Assembly (NCBI RefSeq): GCF_040358985.1
Contig: NZ_CP132932.1
Coordinates: 2,604,001 to 2,668,000 of the forward strand
DNA: 64,000 nt
Source of the DNA: Tunturibacter empetritectus
GTDB taxonomy: Bacteria; Acidobacteriota; Terriglobia; Terriglobales; Acidobacteriaceae
Direction: 5' to 3'
This document shows positions 34,163-43,025 of this stretch, piece after piece; position 1 is the first letter of the stretch, and each line of letters begins with the position of its first letter. The notes beneath the pieces were generated by a model, which saw only the letters and a list, made by a program, of their open reading frames with translations, was not told the DNA's origin and ran no database searches. The position numbers were made by a program, and so were the translations under genes.

Positions 34163-34975
34163 ATGCCAATCCACACCTACCGCGAACTCAAACCCACTCC
34201 CGAAGCTGAGGCCCTCTATCGCCGCTGGCTCGCCAAGCTCAACGACGAGTTTACCCGGCAGCAGTCGGTCGAACGCCGCTCTGAGGTCGTCCGCGACGAG
34301 CTCTACCAGATCTACTTCGGCCGCCCCCACGGCGGACATATCAAAGCAGTCCTCAACAGCGAACTCGCCATGTACTGCCTCTCCGAGAGCTTCGATCCCC
34401 GCAACATCACGCTCGAACCCGAGTACTACGGCGACATCGACGCCGAGCAGTACGCTATCCGCAAGCCGCTCATCTGGTTCTGGCAGATGTTCGACCGCTC
34501 CCCCCTCGGCCTCAACCACTGGCTCGGCTTCCGCTTCCGCTGCATGCTTGGCCGCCACATCTTCCGGCACCTCGGCAAGCACGTCAAAATCTTTCACAAT
34601 GTCGAGTTCACCTACGGCTACAACCTCACCATCGAAGACTCCTGCACCATCCACAAGAACGTTCTGCTCGACGACCGCGGCGAGATCATCCTGCATGAGG
34701 GCACCAGCGTCTCCGACTACGCCAATATCTACTCGCACACCCACGACATCAACAATCAATCGAACATCACCAATAAGGTGACCGAACTCGGCCCCCGCGC
34801 CCGTGTTACCTATCACGCCACCGTCCTCGCCGGAGCCAACATTGGCGAAGACGGCATGCTCGGAGCCATGGCGCTCGCGACCAAACCCGTGCCACAGGAG
34901 ACCGTCTCGGTTGGCATCCCTGCCAAGGCAAAGACCCGCAAGCAGGCTACCCAACTCGCCGCCGAAACGCTTTAG
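34163..34975 (+). CDS. Hexapeptide-repeat acyltransferase
   Basis: 270 aa. The N-terminal 125 residues are helical and charged. The C-terminal half has the left-handed beta-helix pattern of acetyltransferases (KHVKIFHNVEFTYGYNLTIEDSCTIHKNVLLDDRG, EGTSVSDYANIYSHTHDINNQSNITNKVTELGPRARVTYHATVLAGANIGEDGMLGAMALATKPVP). The His in YSHTHDI is at the expected catalytic position of maltose/galactoside acetyltransferases. The acceptor is unknown. It follows the SIMPL gene by 52 bp and may share its transcript. Confidence 0.85.
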   Translation: MPIHTYRELKPTPEAEALYRRWLAKLNDEFTRQQSVERRSEVVRDELYQIYFGRPHGGHIKAVLNSELAMYCLSESFDPRNITLEPEYYGDIDAEQYAIRKPLIWFWQMFDRSPLGLNHWLGFRFRCMLGRHIFRHLGKHVKIFHNVEFTYGYNLTIEDSCTIHKNVLLDDRGEIILHEGTSVSDYANIYSHTHDINNQSNITNKVTELGPRARVTYHATVLAGANIGEDGMLGAMALATKPVPQETVSVGIPAKAKTRKQATQLAAETL

Positions 34976-35114
34976 TCATAGCGGCTGCCTGCAGATTTGC
35001 CGCCTGCAAAGCACCATCGTCCTCTCTCGCAGATTTTTGCGAGAGAGGACGGCTTGAATGCGGAACAACATCTTTACGGTCTCCTCACGCGAACTTCAGT
35101 AAACTCGAGCCTGT

Positions 35115-35816
35115 ATGAATCAGGAAGTTGTCCTCATCGTCTTTCAGGTCGTCGTTCTGGTCCTGGCGTTCAGCATCCACGAGTCGGCCCACGCCTGGAC
35201 CGCCTGGCGTCTCGGCGATCCCACCGCCAAGATGCTCGGGCGCGTCACGCTCAATCCCCTCAAGCACCTTGACCCCTTCGGCTCTGTCCTCATGCCGCTG
35301 CTGGCCCTGGTCTATCACTGGCCGCTCATCGGCTGGGCCAAGCCGACTCCGGTGACCGCGCGCAACTTCAAGAACTACAGACGCGATGACATCCTCGTCA
35401 CCCTCGCAGGACCTGTCAGCAACCTGCTCTCGGCTACCGTCGCGCTCCTCCTTCTTGTGCTCATCAAACACCTTGTCCCTGGCGGAATTCTCGCGATCGG
35501 CACCGCGATGGCGCTGGCTTCGCACATCCCCGGCATCGCTACCGACAATCTTCCGGCGCTCTTTCCCATCGCGCTCTTTCTCTACTTTGTCATCCTGATC
35601 AATCTGCTGCTCTTTGTTTTCAATCTCATTCCGATCCCGCCGCTCGACGGAAGCCACGTTCTACGGCACTTCCTGCCTTACAGGGTCCTTCAGGTCTATG
35701 ACCGCTTCGCCATGTTCGGCATGATCCTTCTGTTTCTGGTGGGCGGAAGCTTCATCTTTGGCGTCTTCTTCACTCCGCTTTTGAACACCTTCAACCACAT
35801 TCTGTTCACCTTGTAG
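35115..35816 (+). CDS. Site-2 protease (peptidase M50) family protein
   Basis: 233 aa, integral membrane. Zinc site HESAHAWTAWRLGDPTA (HExxH) in the first helix and the second motif IPPLDGSHVLRHFLP near residue 180; four to six hydrophobic segments in between. Rip/YwhC-type S2P proteases lack the PDZ domain of RseP, as here. It would cleave a transmembrane substrate, possibly an anti-sigma factor, but no such gene is adjacent. TTG/GTG starts upstream are not needed; the ATG at 35115 is followed directly by the first helix. Confidence 0.88.
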   Translation: MNQEVVLIVFQVVVLVLAFSIHESAHAWTAWRLGDPTAKMLGRVTLNPLKHLDPFGSVLMPLLALVYHWPLIGWAKPTPVTARNFKNYRRDDILVTLAGPVSNLLSATVALLLLVLIKHLVPGGILAIGTAMALASHIPGIATDNLPALFPIALFLYFVILINLLLFVFNLIPIPPLDGSHVLRHFLPYRVLQVYDRFAMFGMILLFLVGGSFIFGVFFTPLLNTFNHILFTL

Positions 35817-36148
35817 AACAGATGTTTGTGAGAAAAATGTGGAGATGGTGGCCGGAGCGTTTTCCGTTGATTTTCCGGAGTTTTTGAGGGGTGTTTTGGA
35901 AAAAGCGGGTGTTTCGACGTGGTTTTTTGCTGGTGGAATCGTGGTGGAGTGCGTGGTAAACGTGGTGGCTTGACCGTCGTCTTCCGACGCTGAAAAATAC
36001 GCCACGAATCTCAACTATTTTCGCTGCTGCTTTTTACCGGAGTAGGTCGTCCCTTTTTTCTGCCTGCTTTTTGCCCCGAAGGTCCTTCCTACCCGGGACG
36101 CTGGCGCCATTGTCGGCCCGAATCATTTACCCTTAGCACTTGATCGCA
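35817..36148. other. 332-bp gap with a G/T-biased segment, no confident gene
   Basis: From about 35821 to 35975 the plus strand is unusually G/T-rich, with many GTGG motifs, unlike the flanking genes. Read on the minus strand it gives a Thr/His/Pro/Lys-rich peptide without family features. A short CGTCG/CGACG hairpin follows near 35976. The rest up to trpS shows only a weak promoter-like A/T drop. I cannot assign a function. Confidence 0.35.
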
Positions 36149-37282
36149 ATGACTGAAAAAACCAACGACTCCTTGAAATCTTCACAGACATCTTTACAGC
36201 CATCTTCACGCCCCCGCGTCCTTAGCGGCATGCGGCCCACCGGCCGTCTCCATCTGGGCAACTACATGGGCGCGCTCTACAACTGGGTCCAGCTCCAGCG
36301 CCAGTACGACTGCTACTTCTTCATCGCCGACCTCCACGCTCTCACCACCGACTACGCCGACCCGACTACCCTCCGTCAAAGCATTCGCGACGTGGCGCTC
36401 GACTTTTTGTCCGCCGGTCTTGACCCGGAGCAGAGCACCATCTTCATCCAGTCCCATGTTCCCCAGCACGCCGAGCTGTTCACGCTCTTCAGCATGTTCA
36501 CGCCGCTGCCCTGGCTCGAGCGCGTCCCTACCTATAAGGACCAGCAGGAGCAGCTCCGCGAGAAGGACCTGAACACCTACGGTTTCCTTGGCTATCCCCT
36601 GCTTCAGGCCGCCGATATCCTCCTCTACCAGCCCGACTTTGTCCCCGTCGGACAGGATCAGGTCGCGCACGTGGAGTTGACCCGCGAGGTTGCCCGCCGC
36701 TTCAACGCGCTTTACTGCTCGCAGCCAACCCCCGCCATCGAGAAGGCTCGCGAAGACCACTCCGACCGGGAGATTCTCGCCGCTGAGCTCTCCGCCAACA
36801 CCGTCGTAGACGGCATCCTGCCCGAGCCGAAGGTTTTGCTGACCCCGTCGCCCAAGCTCCCTGGTCTCGATGGCCGCAAGATGTCCAAGAGCTACGGAAA
36901 CACCATCATGCTCTCCGAGCCTGAGACCGATCTCCGGGCCAAGCTGAAGACCATGGTCACCGACCCGGCGCGCATCCGCCGCACCGACCCTGGCAATCCA
37001 GACATCTGCCCCGTCTTCGACCTGCACAAGGTCTTCTCCACGGAGGAGACGCGGGCTGCGGTTCGCGAGGGCTGCACGACGGCAGGCATCGGCTGCATCG
37101 AGTGCAAGGGCTGGGTTGCAGATGCGATCGTCCGCGAGATCGCCCCGATCCAGGAGCGCCGGCGCGCCCTCGAAGCCGACCCCGGCCAGGTCGACGCCAT
37201 CTTGTGGGATGGATCCGCCCGCGCCCGCCAACGCGCCATCCAGACCCTGCAGCACGTCCGGCAGGCTATCGGCCTCGAGTAA
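36149..37282 (+). CDS. trpS: Tryptophanyl-tRNA synthetase
   Basis: 377 aa from ATG 36149 (a TTG three codons earlier is possible). It charges tRNA-Trp. Class I motifs HLGN at residues 35-38 in SGMRPTGRLHLGNYMGAL and KMSKS at about 244-248 (LDGRKMSKSYGN). A Ser/Gln-rich leader of about 20 residues precedes the core. The scpA ATG follows 5 bp after the stop, so the two are one transcript. The insert of LHLGNYMGALYNWV-type spacing matches the TrpRS II subgroup rather than the canonical short enzyme, a weak distinction. Confidence 0.95.
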   Translation: MTEKTNDSLKSSQTSLQPSSRPRVLSGMRPTGRLHLGNYMGALYNWVQLQRQYDCYFFIADLHALTTDYADPTTLRQSIRDVALDFLSAGLDPEQSTIFIQSHVPQHAELFTLFSMFTPLPWLERVPTYKDQQEQLREKDLNTYGFLGYPLLQAADILLYQPDFVPVGQDQVAHVELTREVARRFNALYCSQPTPAIEKAREDHSDREILAAELSANTVVDGILPEPKVLLTPSPKLPGLDGRKMSKSYGNTIMLSEPETDLRAKLKTMVTDPARIRRTDPGNPDICPVFDLHKVFSTEETRAAVREGCTTAGIGCIECKGWVADAIVREIAPIQERRRALEADPGQVDAILWDGSARARQRAIQTLQHVRQAIGLE

Positions 37283-37287
37283 CGACC

Positions 37288-38352
37288 ATGCCCGACGAAA
37301 CTCTACCTCCCCAATTCGTGACAGAAGAGGCAAAGCCCAACGAGCGGATAACCGCAGCTGAAGAGGCCGTGTCGGAGAACGTTGTCTCCGACGCCCCGGA
37401 CGGCATGCCAGCAGCTTCTTCTACCGGCGGGACGGAACCGGCGACTTCAGAGGCCAGCGAACCCTTCGCGCTCCAGCATCCGCCTGTCCCACCCCCGGCG
37501 CCTGACCCCAAGCGCGTCGCCAGGGAGAAGGACAAGGAAAAAGAGGAGGCCTCGCAGTCGCCCTTCTCCGTCACCGTCGGCCAGGTCTACGACGGTCCGC
37601 TCGATCTTCTCCTCGACCTGATCCGCAAGCAAAATATCGACATCTACGACATCCCCATCGCGCGCATTACCAGCCAGTTTCTCGAGTACACCCATCACCT
37701 CAAGCAGGTCGACGTCGACGCCGCGGGCGAGTTCATCTATATGGCCTCGCTGCTGATCCACATCAAGTCGAAGACACTGCTCCCGCGCGATCCCTCTGAC
37801 GTCCTCAGCGGCGACCCCGAAGACCCGCGCCGCGAACTGGTCGAGCGGCTCCTCGAGCACGAGCGCTTCAAAGCCGCCGCCCAGATGCTCTTGCAGAAAC
37901 AGCAGATCGAAGAGGCGACCTGGACGAACTCCGGCCTCAGAAACTTTCGCAAGGATATTGGTGAAGCCGGTGCTCCCACGCTCGACGAAGACCGCGAGAT
38001 TGACGCCGATACGGTCGATCTGGTCCGCGTCTTTCAGGACATCCTCCTCCGTCTGCGCGAACGGCCTATCCTCAACGTTGATGAAGAGTCGGTCACGGTC
38101 GCGCAGATGATCGACTATGTCAAACGCCGTCTGTTGATGGAAGACAAGCCGATCAGCCTTAAGCGCCTGCTCCACAACACCCACACCGAGCGTGCTTTGA
38201 TCTGCATGTTCCTGGCGATGTTAGAACTCGTGCGGCTGCAGGCCGTGCTGCTCCATCAGCCGGATGCGCAAGGCGACATTCTCATCAAGAAGACGGAAAA
38301 CTTCGACCAGGTCTTCACCGATCAGGCTCAGGCTCGGGATGACTGGCGGTAA
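37288..38352 (+). CDS. scpA: Segregation and condensation protein A
   Basis: 354 aa. Kleisin subunit that bridges the SMC heads. Residues about 1-90 are an unusual Pro/Glu/Ala-rich extension, then the conserved core begins at FSVTVGQVYDGPLDLLLDLIRKQNIDIYDIPIARITSQFLEY, with AGEFIYMASLLIHIKSKTLLPRD and the C-terminal winged helix (RALICMFLAMLELVRLQAVLL). ATG 37288 follows trpS directly. The gene ends 6 bp before palindromic repeat copy 3. ScpB is encoded 3 kb further on, after two unrelated genes. Confidence 0.93.
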   Translation: MPDETLPPQFVTEEAKPNERITAAEEAVSENVVSDAPDGMPAASSTGGTEPATSEASEPFALQHPPVPPPAPDPKRVAREKDKEKEEASQSPFSVTVGQVYDGPLDLLLDLIRKQNIDIYDIPIARITSQFLEYTHHLKQVDVDAAGEFIYMASLLIHIKSKTLLPRDPSDVLSGDPEDPRRELVERLLEHERFKAAAQMLLQKQQIEEATWTNSGLRNFRKDIGEAGAPTLDEDREIDADTVDLVRVFQDILLRLRERPILNVDEESVTVAQMIDYVKRRLLMEDKPISLKRLLHNTHTERALICMFLAMLELVRLQAVLLHQPDAQGDILIKKTENFDQVFTDQAQARDDWR

Positions 38353-38357
38353 GAACG

Positions 38358-38525
38358 GTCCTGCCGGACGGGCCCACTGCGCGTGGGGCGGTCACTTCGT
38401 GACGTGTATACCGGCTTCGCCTCAAGCCTCCCGATGGTCGGCACAAGATCTTTCTTCGCGACCAACGGGATCGCCAACCGAAGGGTATACAAGTCACGAA
38501 GTGACCGCTGCCCGCGCAGGGCGCA
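38358..38525 (+). repeat. Dispersed palindromic repeat, copy 3 (right end lost)
   Basis: The left arm starts GTCCTGCCGGACGGGC as in the other copies. The right arm matches through GTCACGAAGTGACCGCTGCCCGCGCAGGGCGC but lacks the last ~15 bases (GTCCGGCAGGAC). It then runs straight into the stop codon of the PEP-CTERM gene. The inner arms (CCTCCCGATGGTCGG / CGACCAACGGGATCG) are decayed. Orientation as copies 1 and 4. Confidence 0.85.
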
Positions 38526-38527
38526 CT

Positions 38528-39151
38528 TTAGCGATTCGCCCGGCGACGAACAGCAGCGGTGAACCATAGCAGACCAGTCCCTACCAGCAACAGGCTTCCG
38601 GGCTCAGGGATTGGTGAAACCGCTGTAGCAGAGGTATCAATCGCCTCGAAGATCTCTTCACCCTGTCCATCAGTCCAGGCGAAGTCTCCCACAGAGTTGA
38701 GAAACGCCTGGTCAGCCGAACCGCCGCTAAGAAATTGCATATTATTTCCTGATCCGATGTAGGTCCCGTTTTTGCTGCCATTCGGGTTGTATACCGTTCC
38801 CAGTCCAACCACGCCCTGGTTACAGACGTTCTTTAAGGCGTCAAAGCCCGACGGGGTCGAACTGCACGGTGTGCCATCGTCATAGACCATGTCCGGGAGA
38901 GAGGAGCTCGGGGTTCCTGCTACGCCGTCCACATAGGTCACGTAACAGGTAAAGCTCGCGAGGCCGCACCCATAGGTCTGGGAGACCACCACATCTCCAC
39001 CGGCATCGATGCCATAGATGCCCCGGCCGTTGGCATTGCCCAGATCGAAGATCGTGTAAGTATCCGCGGCTGCCGGTTTTGGGCAGACAAAAATCGTGGC
39101 TGCTACGAGAAGGGCGGCCGAGGCATGAAGCCAGTGTGCAGGACGTTTCAT
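38528..39151 (-). CDS. PEP-CTERM sorting-domain protein
   Basis: 207 aa. Signal peptide ends about residue 29 (PKPAAA). The C-terminal PEP-CTERM tripartite signal is clear: PIPEPGSLLLVGTGLLWFTAAVRRRANR (motif, helix, basic tail). Such proteins are cut and sorted by exosortase, usually with exopolysaccharide; no exosortase is in this window. The middle is a repeat-poor, Gly/Ser/Asn-rich domain with Cys pairs (GCGLASFTCYV, CSSTPSGFDALKNVC). GAGGGT precedes the ATG and a perfect TATAAT box lies at 39175-39180. Confidence 0.9.
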   Translation of the reverse strand: MKRPAHWLHASAALLVAATIFVCPKPAAADTYTIFDLGNANGRGIYGIDAGGDVVVSQTYGCGLASFTCYVTYVDGVAGTPSSSLPDMVYDDGTPCSSTPSGFDALKNVCNQGVVGLGTVYNPNGSKNGTYIGSGNNMQFLSGGSADQAFLNSVGDFAWTDGQGEEIFEAIDTSATAVSPIPEPGSLLLVGTGLLWFTAAVRRRANR

Positions 39152-39534
39152 AGAAATGACCCTCGAAAAGTTGAATTATAGTGTCGGTCTTTGGATGCGG
39201 CGACGAACGATAGTTGTAGCTCGGTGCCTCGGCTAAAAGCGGGTGTACCGCCGTTTGGAGGGAATAGTGCTGATTGTAGCGATTCCGTTACAACTCGAAT
39301 GGTTATGGCCGGCCATCCGGGAGCGCCTGTAGACCCTTCGTCAGACGTTGCTCATGCTGCAAGGTCTTACAAACAATCGGAGATCGTCCTTTACCGTGGC
39401 TGCGCGTCGCGGTCTGACCACGAATCTTCAGGAGATCAAAAGAACGCATGTTTCACCTTTTTGTAACACTCCATTCGCATAGCGCGCCTATCGTCAGCCT
39501 CACGCACTCATCTTGAATCCTAGGCGAAACCATA
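39152..39534. other. 383-bp gap between PEP-CTERM and pit
   Basis: It holds TATAAT (39175-39180, minus strand) as the -10 of the PEP-CTERM gene, with no clear -35. A plus-strand frame (39191-39466) looks non-coding. I see no Pho box before the phosphate transporter and no other gene. Confidence 0.45.
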
Positions 39535-41139
39535 ATGGCCACTCCTGTAATACACCCCACCGGATCGTTACTCGACCAGAAGATGGGAAAGTCGTCCCCC
39601 GGCAAGATAGGCGGCATTATCTTCGGCGTCCTGCTGATCGGCGGTCTCGGCTACATCGCCAACCGTCTTTACTCCGATCTGCTGCCCGTTCACGAGGGCT
39701 CGATCTTCCCCTACCTGCTCCTCGGTCTGGCGTTGTTCATCGCGCTCGGCTTTGAGTTCGTGAATGGCTTCCACGACACTGCCAACGCGGTCGCGACCGT
39801 CATCTACACCCACGCGCTTGAACCCCATGTCGCGGTGGTCTGGTCGGGCCTGTGGAACTTCATCGGTGTGCTCACCAGCTCCGGCGCCGTGGCCTTTGCG
39901 ATCATCTCCCTGCTGCCGGTCGAGCTGATCCTGAAGGTGAGCAAAGGTTCAGGTTTTGCGATGGTCTTCGCGCTGCTGATCGCGGCTATCCTCTGGAATC
40001 TGGCCACCTGGTGGAAGGGTCTGCCTGCGTCGAGCTCTCACACCATGATCGGTTCGATCATCGGGGTCGGTGTCGCCAACCAGCTGATGCACGGCACCAG
40101 CGGTGTCAGCGGCGTGGATTGGGAGCAGGTCACCAAGGTCTTCAAGGCGCTGCTGATCTCTCCGCTGGTCGGCTTCGGCTGCGCGGCTCTGGTCTTCCTG
40201 CTGCTCAAAGCGCTGTTGAAGGATCCGCGGCTCTACAAAGCACCGGAGGGAGCTGCTCCTCCGCCGTTCTACATCCGCGCGCTGCTGGTGCTCACCTGCA
40301 CCGGCGTCAGCTTTGCTCACGGCTCCAACGACGGCCAGAAGGGCATGGGTCTCATCATGCTGATCCTGGTCGGAACGGTTCCGACGGCCTACGCTCTGAA
40401 TCACACCGTCGGTGTCAACCAGGTTCAGACCTTCGCGGCGGTCTCGCAGCAGGTAATCGGAGCGATCGGCAACTATATTGATCCGAACACCACGGTGGCC
40501 GACAGCGGTCCCGAACTCGAGGCCTTCGTCAGTAGCCACAAGTTCTCCCCGCACACCATGCTTGCGCTGCAGGAGATGGTCGGCGATATCCGCAATGAGG
40601 CGACGCAGTACAAGTCGCTCGGCGCTGTGCCGTCGAACATGCAGGCCAACGTTCGCAACCAGATGTATCTCACCAGCGAGACGCTGCGCCTGATGCCGAA
40701 GTACGGCCCCAAGGTTAGCGATGCGGATCAAAAGATCTTCAAGAACTACAAGGGCCTGCTGGACAACTCGACCAAGTTCATTCCGCCGTGGGTGAAGGTC
40801 GCGGTTGCCCTCGCGCTTGGCCTGGGAACCATGATCGGCTGGAAGCGCATCGTCGTCACCGTTGGGGAAAAGATCGGCAAGACTCATCTGACCTATGCGC
40901 AGGGGCTCTCCGCCGAACTGGTTGCCATGCTGACCATTCTTGCCGCCGACCAGTACGGTCTGCCGGTCAGCACAACGCATGTGCTCTCTTCGGGCGTGGC
41001 GGGTACAATGGCTGCGAACAAGAGCGGCCTCCAGATGTCCACCCTGCGCGACATCGCTCTGGCCTGGGTCTTCACCCTGCCGGTTGCGGCGCTGCTCTCG
41101 GGCTGCCTCTTCTGGCTCTTCAACACGGTCACAAAATAA
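39535..41139 (+). CDS. pit: PiT-family inorganic phosphate transporter
   Basis: 534 aa with about ten membrane segments. Characteristic repeats GFEFVNGFHDTANAVATVIYTHAL and VSFAHGSNDGQKGMGLIML carry the PiT signature (GxNDxAN/GSNDGQK forms), with SSSHTMIGSIIGVG in each half as expected. It moves metal-phosphate or Na+/H+-coupled phosphate through the inner membrane. A ~110-residue loop between the halves is longer than in E. coli Pit. A terminator follows at 41163-41193. It splits scpA from scpB. Confidence 0.94.
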   Translation: MATPVIHPTGSLLDQKMGKSSPGKIGGIIFGVLLIGGLGYIANRLYSDLLPVHEGSIFPYLLLGLALFIALGFEFVNGFHDTANAVATVIYTHALEPHVAVVWSGLWNFIGVLTSSGAVAFAIISLLPVELILKVSKGSGFAMVFALLIAAILWNLATWWKGLPASSSHTMIGSIIGVGVANQLMHGTSGVSGVDWEQVTKVFKALLISPLVGFGCAALVFLLLKALLKDPRLYKAPEGAAPPPFYIRALLVLTCTGVSFAHGSNDGQKGMGLIMLILVGTVPTAYALNHTVGVNQVQTFAAVSQQVIGAIGNYIDPNTTVADSGPELEAFVSSHKFSPHTMLALQEMVGDIRNEATQYKSLGAVPSNMQANVRNQMYLTSETLRLMPKYGPKVSDADQKIFKNYKGLLDNSTKFIPPWVKVAVALALGLGTMIGWKRIVVTVGEKIGKTHLTYAQGLSAELVAMLTILAADQYGLPVSTTHVLSSGVAGTMAANKSGLQMSTLRDIALAWVFTLPVAALLSGCLFWLFNTVTK

Positions 41140-41162
41140 CTCTTTAGAACCTACAGTGAAGA

Positions 41163-41193
41163 GAGGCCCGCGAAGCAGCGGGTCTTCTTTTTT
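41163..41193 (+). terminator. Rho-independent terminator after pit
   Basis: GGCCCGC and GCGGGTC pair around a GAAGCA loop, followed by TTCTTTTTTT. A standard intrinsic terminator 25-55 bp after the pit stop. Confidence 0.8.
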
Positions 41194-41296
41194 GCTGGCC
41201 GCAAGAACCCGTGCAGCCGCCCCTGATTCGCCTCCAACTCCGGCCACACGGTCTTTTACAACGACTTATCTGAGTCGCAGGGAAGGGGAGCCTTCG

Positions 41297-41324
41297 CGTT
41301 GGTATGCTTAGAAGTACACCAACG
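41297..41324 (+). promoter_or_regulatory. Inverted repeat and -10-like box at the scpB start
   Basis: CGTTGGT (41297-41303) and ACCAACG (41318-41324) are perfect 7-bp arms with 14 nt between, ending 5 bp before the scpB ATG. TATGCT inside the first half may be a -10. The hairpin would include the initiation region, so it could influence translation; no Shine-Dalgarno is seen. Confidence 0.35.
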
Positions 41325-41329
41325 AGACT

Positions 41330-42685
41330 ATGAGCCTTAAAGCAAAGATCGAAGCCGTCATCTACGCCTCAGAAGAACCAGTAACGCTGGCCCAGCTGGC
41401 CGGTCTCCTCGGCCATGAAGCCCAGGCCGAGCTGGACCACCTCGACTCCGCGCAGCACTCTCTGGCGCTCGACGACGCAGCCGGCTCCTCGCTTGAGCCG
41501 CGCTCTCTGGACGAAGACGATCTCAACAGCGAGGTCCTCACTGGAGCCGCCGCGAACCAGGTTGAGTTTCATGCTCAAGCAGAGCCTGACGCCGAAGCGC
41601 AACCGCAGGGGGAGGAACTCGACGCACGTCACGCTGAAGAGCTCCATCGCCATCTGCACGAGGCTGCCGCACAGGAAGCAGCCCATGCCCGCGCCCTTCG
41701 CGAGCACGCCGCAGCCGATGCCGCCGCCATGAGCACCGCTGACGATCTGGACGCCGACTTGGAAGCCAACCAAGAAGCTCCAGCCAAGGCCGGCCTTCCC
41801 GCAGACGCGGTCTCAGAAGCCGAGGCCACCGAAGCATCCGCCGCAACCGAGCAGGGAACCGACCCCTCTGCCGAATCAGCGTCCGCGAACAAGGACGACA
41901 AAAAGCTTGCCCGCGAAGCCAGGGAGAAGGACCGTCGCCTCCGCGAATACTTCCGCATCATCCTCGACCAGCTCATCGCCGACTACGCCACCTCCGAACG
42001 TGGCCTGGAGATTCGTGAGGTCGCCGGTGGCTACCGCCTTGCCACCAAGCCCGAGTACCACGACGCCGTCCGCGGCTTCGTCAAATCCCTCAAGCCACCC
42101 CTGAAGCTCTCTCTCCAGGCCCTCGAAACCCTTGCCGTCGTCGCCTATAAGCAGCCCGTCACCGCCCCCGAGGTCTCTGAGATTCGCGGTGTGGACTCCG
42201 GAGGCGTCCTCGGCTCCCTGATGACCCGCAAACTGGTTGCCACCGCCGGCCGCAAACAGGTCATCGGCCGCCCCATCCTCTACAAGACCACCCGCGACTT
42301 CCTCCTCCGTTTCGGCCTCAAAGACATCAACGAGCTTCCCAGCATCGAAGAGTTTGAGAAGATGGCCGGCGAGCTGGCCGAACAGGAGGAGATTCCCATG
42401 GAACACCACGCACCCGAGTCCGCAGGCGACCTCGAACCCGAGAAGAACCAGACCGAACCCCAGGCCGATGGCGACAGCGGACGAGGCAACGACAGCAATG
42501 GAAACAACGGAAGCAATGACGGCGGTGAGAACAGCGAGACCGCAGGCGAAGAGGCCATCGTCGACGGCCGGCTCTCCGGTCTGCCGCCGAACTACGACAC
42601 CGACCAGACCGTCGACGGCGAAGACTCTCCCGCCCTCGACGCCGAGATCCAGAGCGAACAACGCCACCACTCAGAGGAGGGCTGA
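41330..42685 (+). CDS. scpB: Segregation and condensation protein B with a large insertion
   Basis: 451 aa against about 190-250 usually. The first winged helix starts normally (MSLKAKIEAVIYASEEPVTLAQLAGLLG), is interrupted by about 165 residues of Ala/Glu/Asp/Gln-rich low complexity, and resumes at RLREYFRIILDQLIADYATSERGLEIREVAGGYRLATKPEY. The second winged helix is intact (LETLAVVAYKQPVTAPEVSEIRGVDSGGVLGSLMTRKLV). A further ~105-residue acidic, Gly/Asn/Ser-rich tail ends the protein. It works with ScpA on SMC. The reading frame and codon use stay coding throughout, so this is an insertion and not a frameshift. Confidence 0.93.
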   Translation: MSLKAKIEAVIYASEEPVTLAQLAGLLGHEAQAELDHLDSAQHSLALDDAAGSSLEPRSLDEDDLNSEVLTGAAANQVEFHAQAEPDAEAQPQGEELDARHAEELHRHLHEAAAQEAAHARALREHAAADAAAMSTADDLDADLEANQEAPAKAGLPADAVSEAEATEASAATEQGTDPSAESASANKDDKKLAREAREKDRRLREYFRIILDQLIADYATSERGLEIREVAGGYRLATKPEYHDAVRGFVKSLKPPLKLSLQALETLAVVAYKQPVTAPEVSEIRGVDSGGVLGSLMTRKLVATAGRKQVIGRPILYKTTRDFLLRFGLKDINELPSIEEFEKMAGELAEQEEIPMEHHAPESAGDLEPEKNQTEPQADGDSGRGNDSNGNNGSNDGGENSETAGEEAIVDGRLSGLPPNYDTDQTVDGEDSPALDAEIQSEQRHHSEEG

Positions 42686-42692
42686 TAAACCG

Positions 42693-42875
42693 ATGACCCC
42701 TTTCAACCTTGACCCCGAACCCGATCCGCGCGACTCTCCCGACAGCCCGGAAGATAACGAGCCTGACACCGTTGCCACCCCCGAGGGTGATGCAGAAGGC
42801 CTCCCCGACGCTCCCCTCAAGCCAGCGCCCGAAGGCATGCAGAGGACACGCTTCATCAACACCAACAAACTCTAG
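42693..42875 (+). CDS. 60-aa acidic protein downstream of scpB
   Basis: ATG 42693 with GGAGGG about 10 bp upstream, 7 bp after the scpB stop. The product (MTPFNLDPEPDPRDSPDSPE...) is Asp/Glu/Pro-rich and ends with a basic RTRFINTNKL. It looks co-translated with scpB; no family recognised. Its acidic low complexity resembles the scpB tail, so it could also be a shed piece of that gene in other strains. Confidence 0.5.
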   Translation: MTPFNLDPEPDPRDSPDSPEDNEPDTVATPEGDAEGLPDAPLKPAPEGMQRTRFINTNKL

Positions 42876-43025
42876 TGAACAAAGCAGTAACCCGGCCTAA
42901 AGTGCTGGACGCGAAACGCCTCTGCTACGCTGTTGCTGTCTTGCCAGTCCAACTTCGCGCGATGCTACTTCCTCGCTGACTCGCTTCGTCTGTCGCACGA
43001 TCCAAATCCCGCCCACGGGTACTTC

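Noticed and set aside
36206..37333. 375-codon antisense frame over trpS
   Set aside because: Shadow of trpS; no family similarity.
39191..39466. 91-codon plus frame between PEP-CTERM and pit
   Set aside because: No Shine-Dalgarno, odd composition and no motif; it overlaps the PEP-CTERM promoter region.
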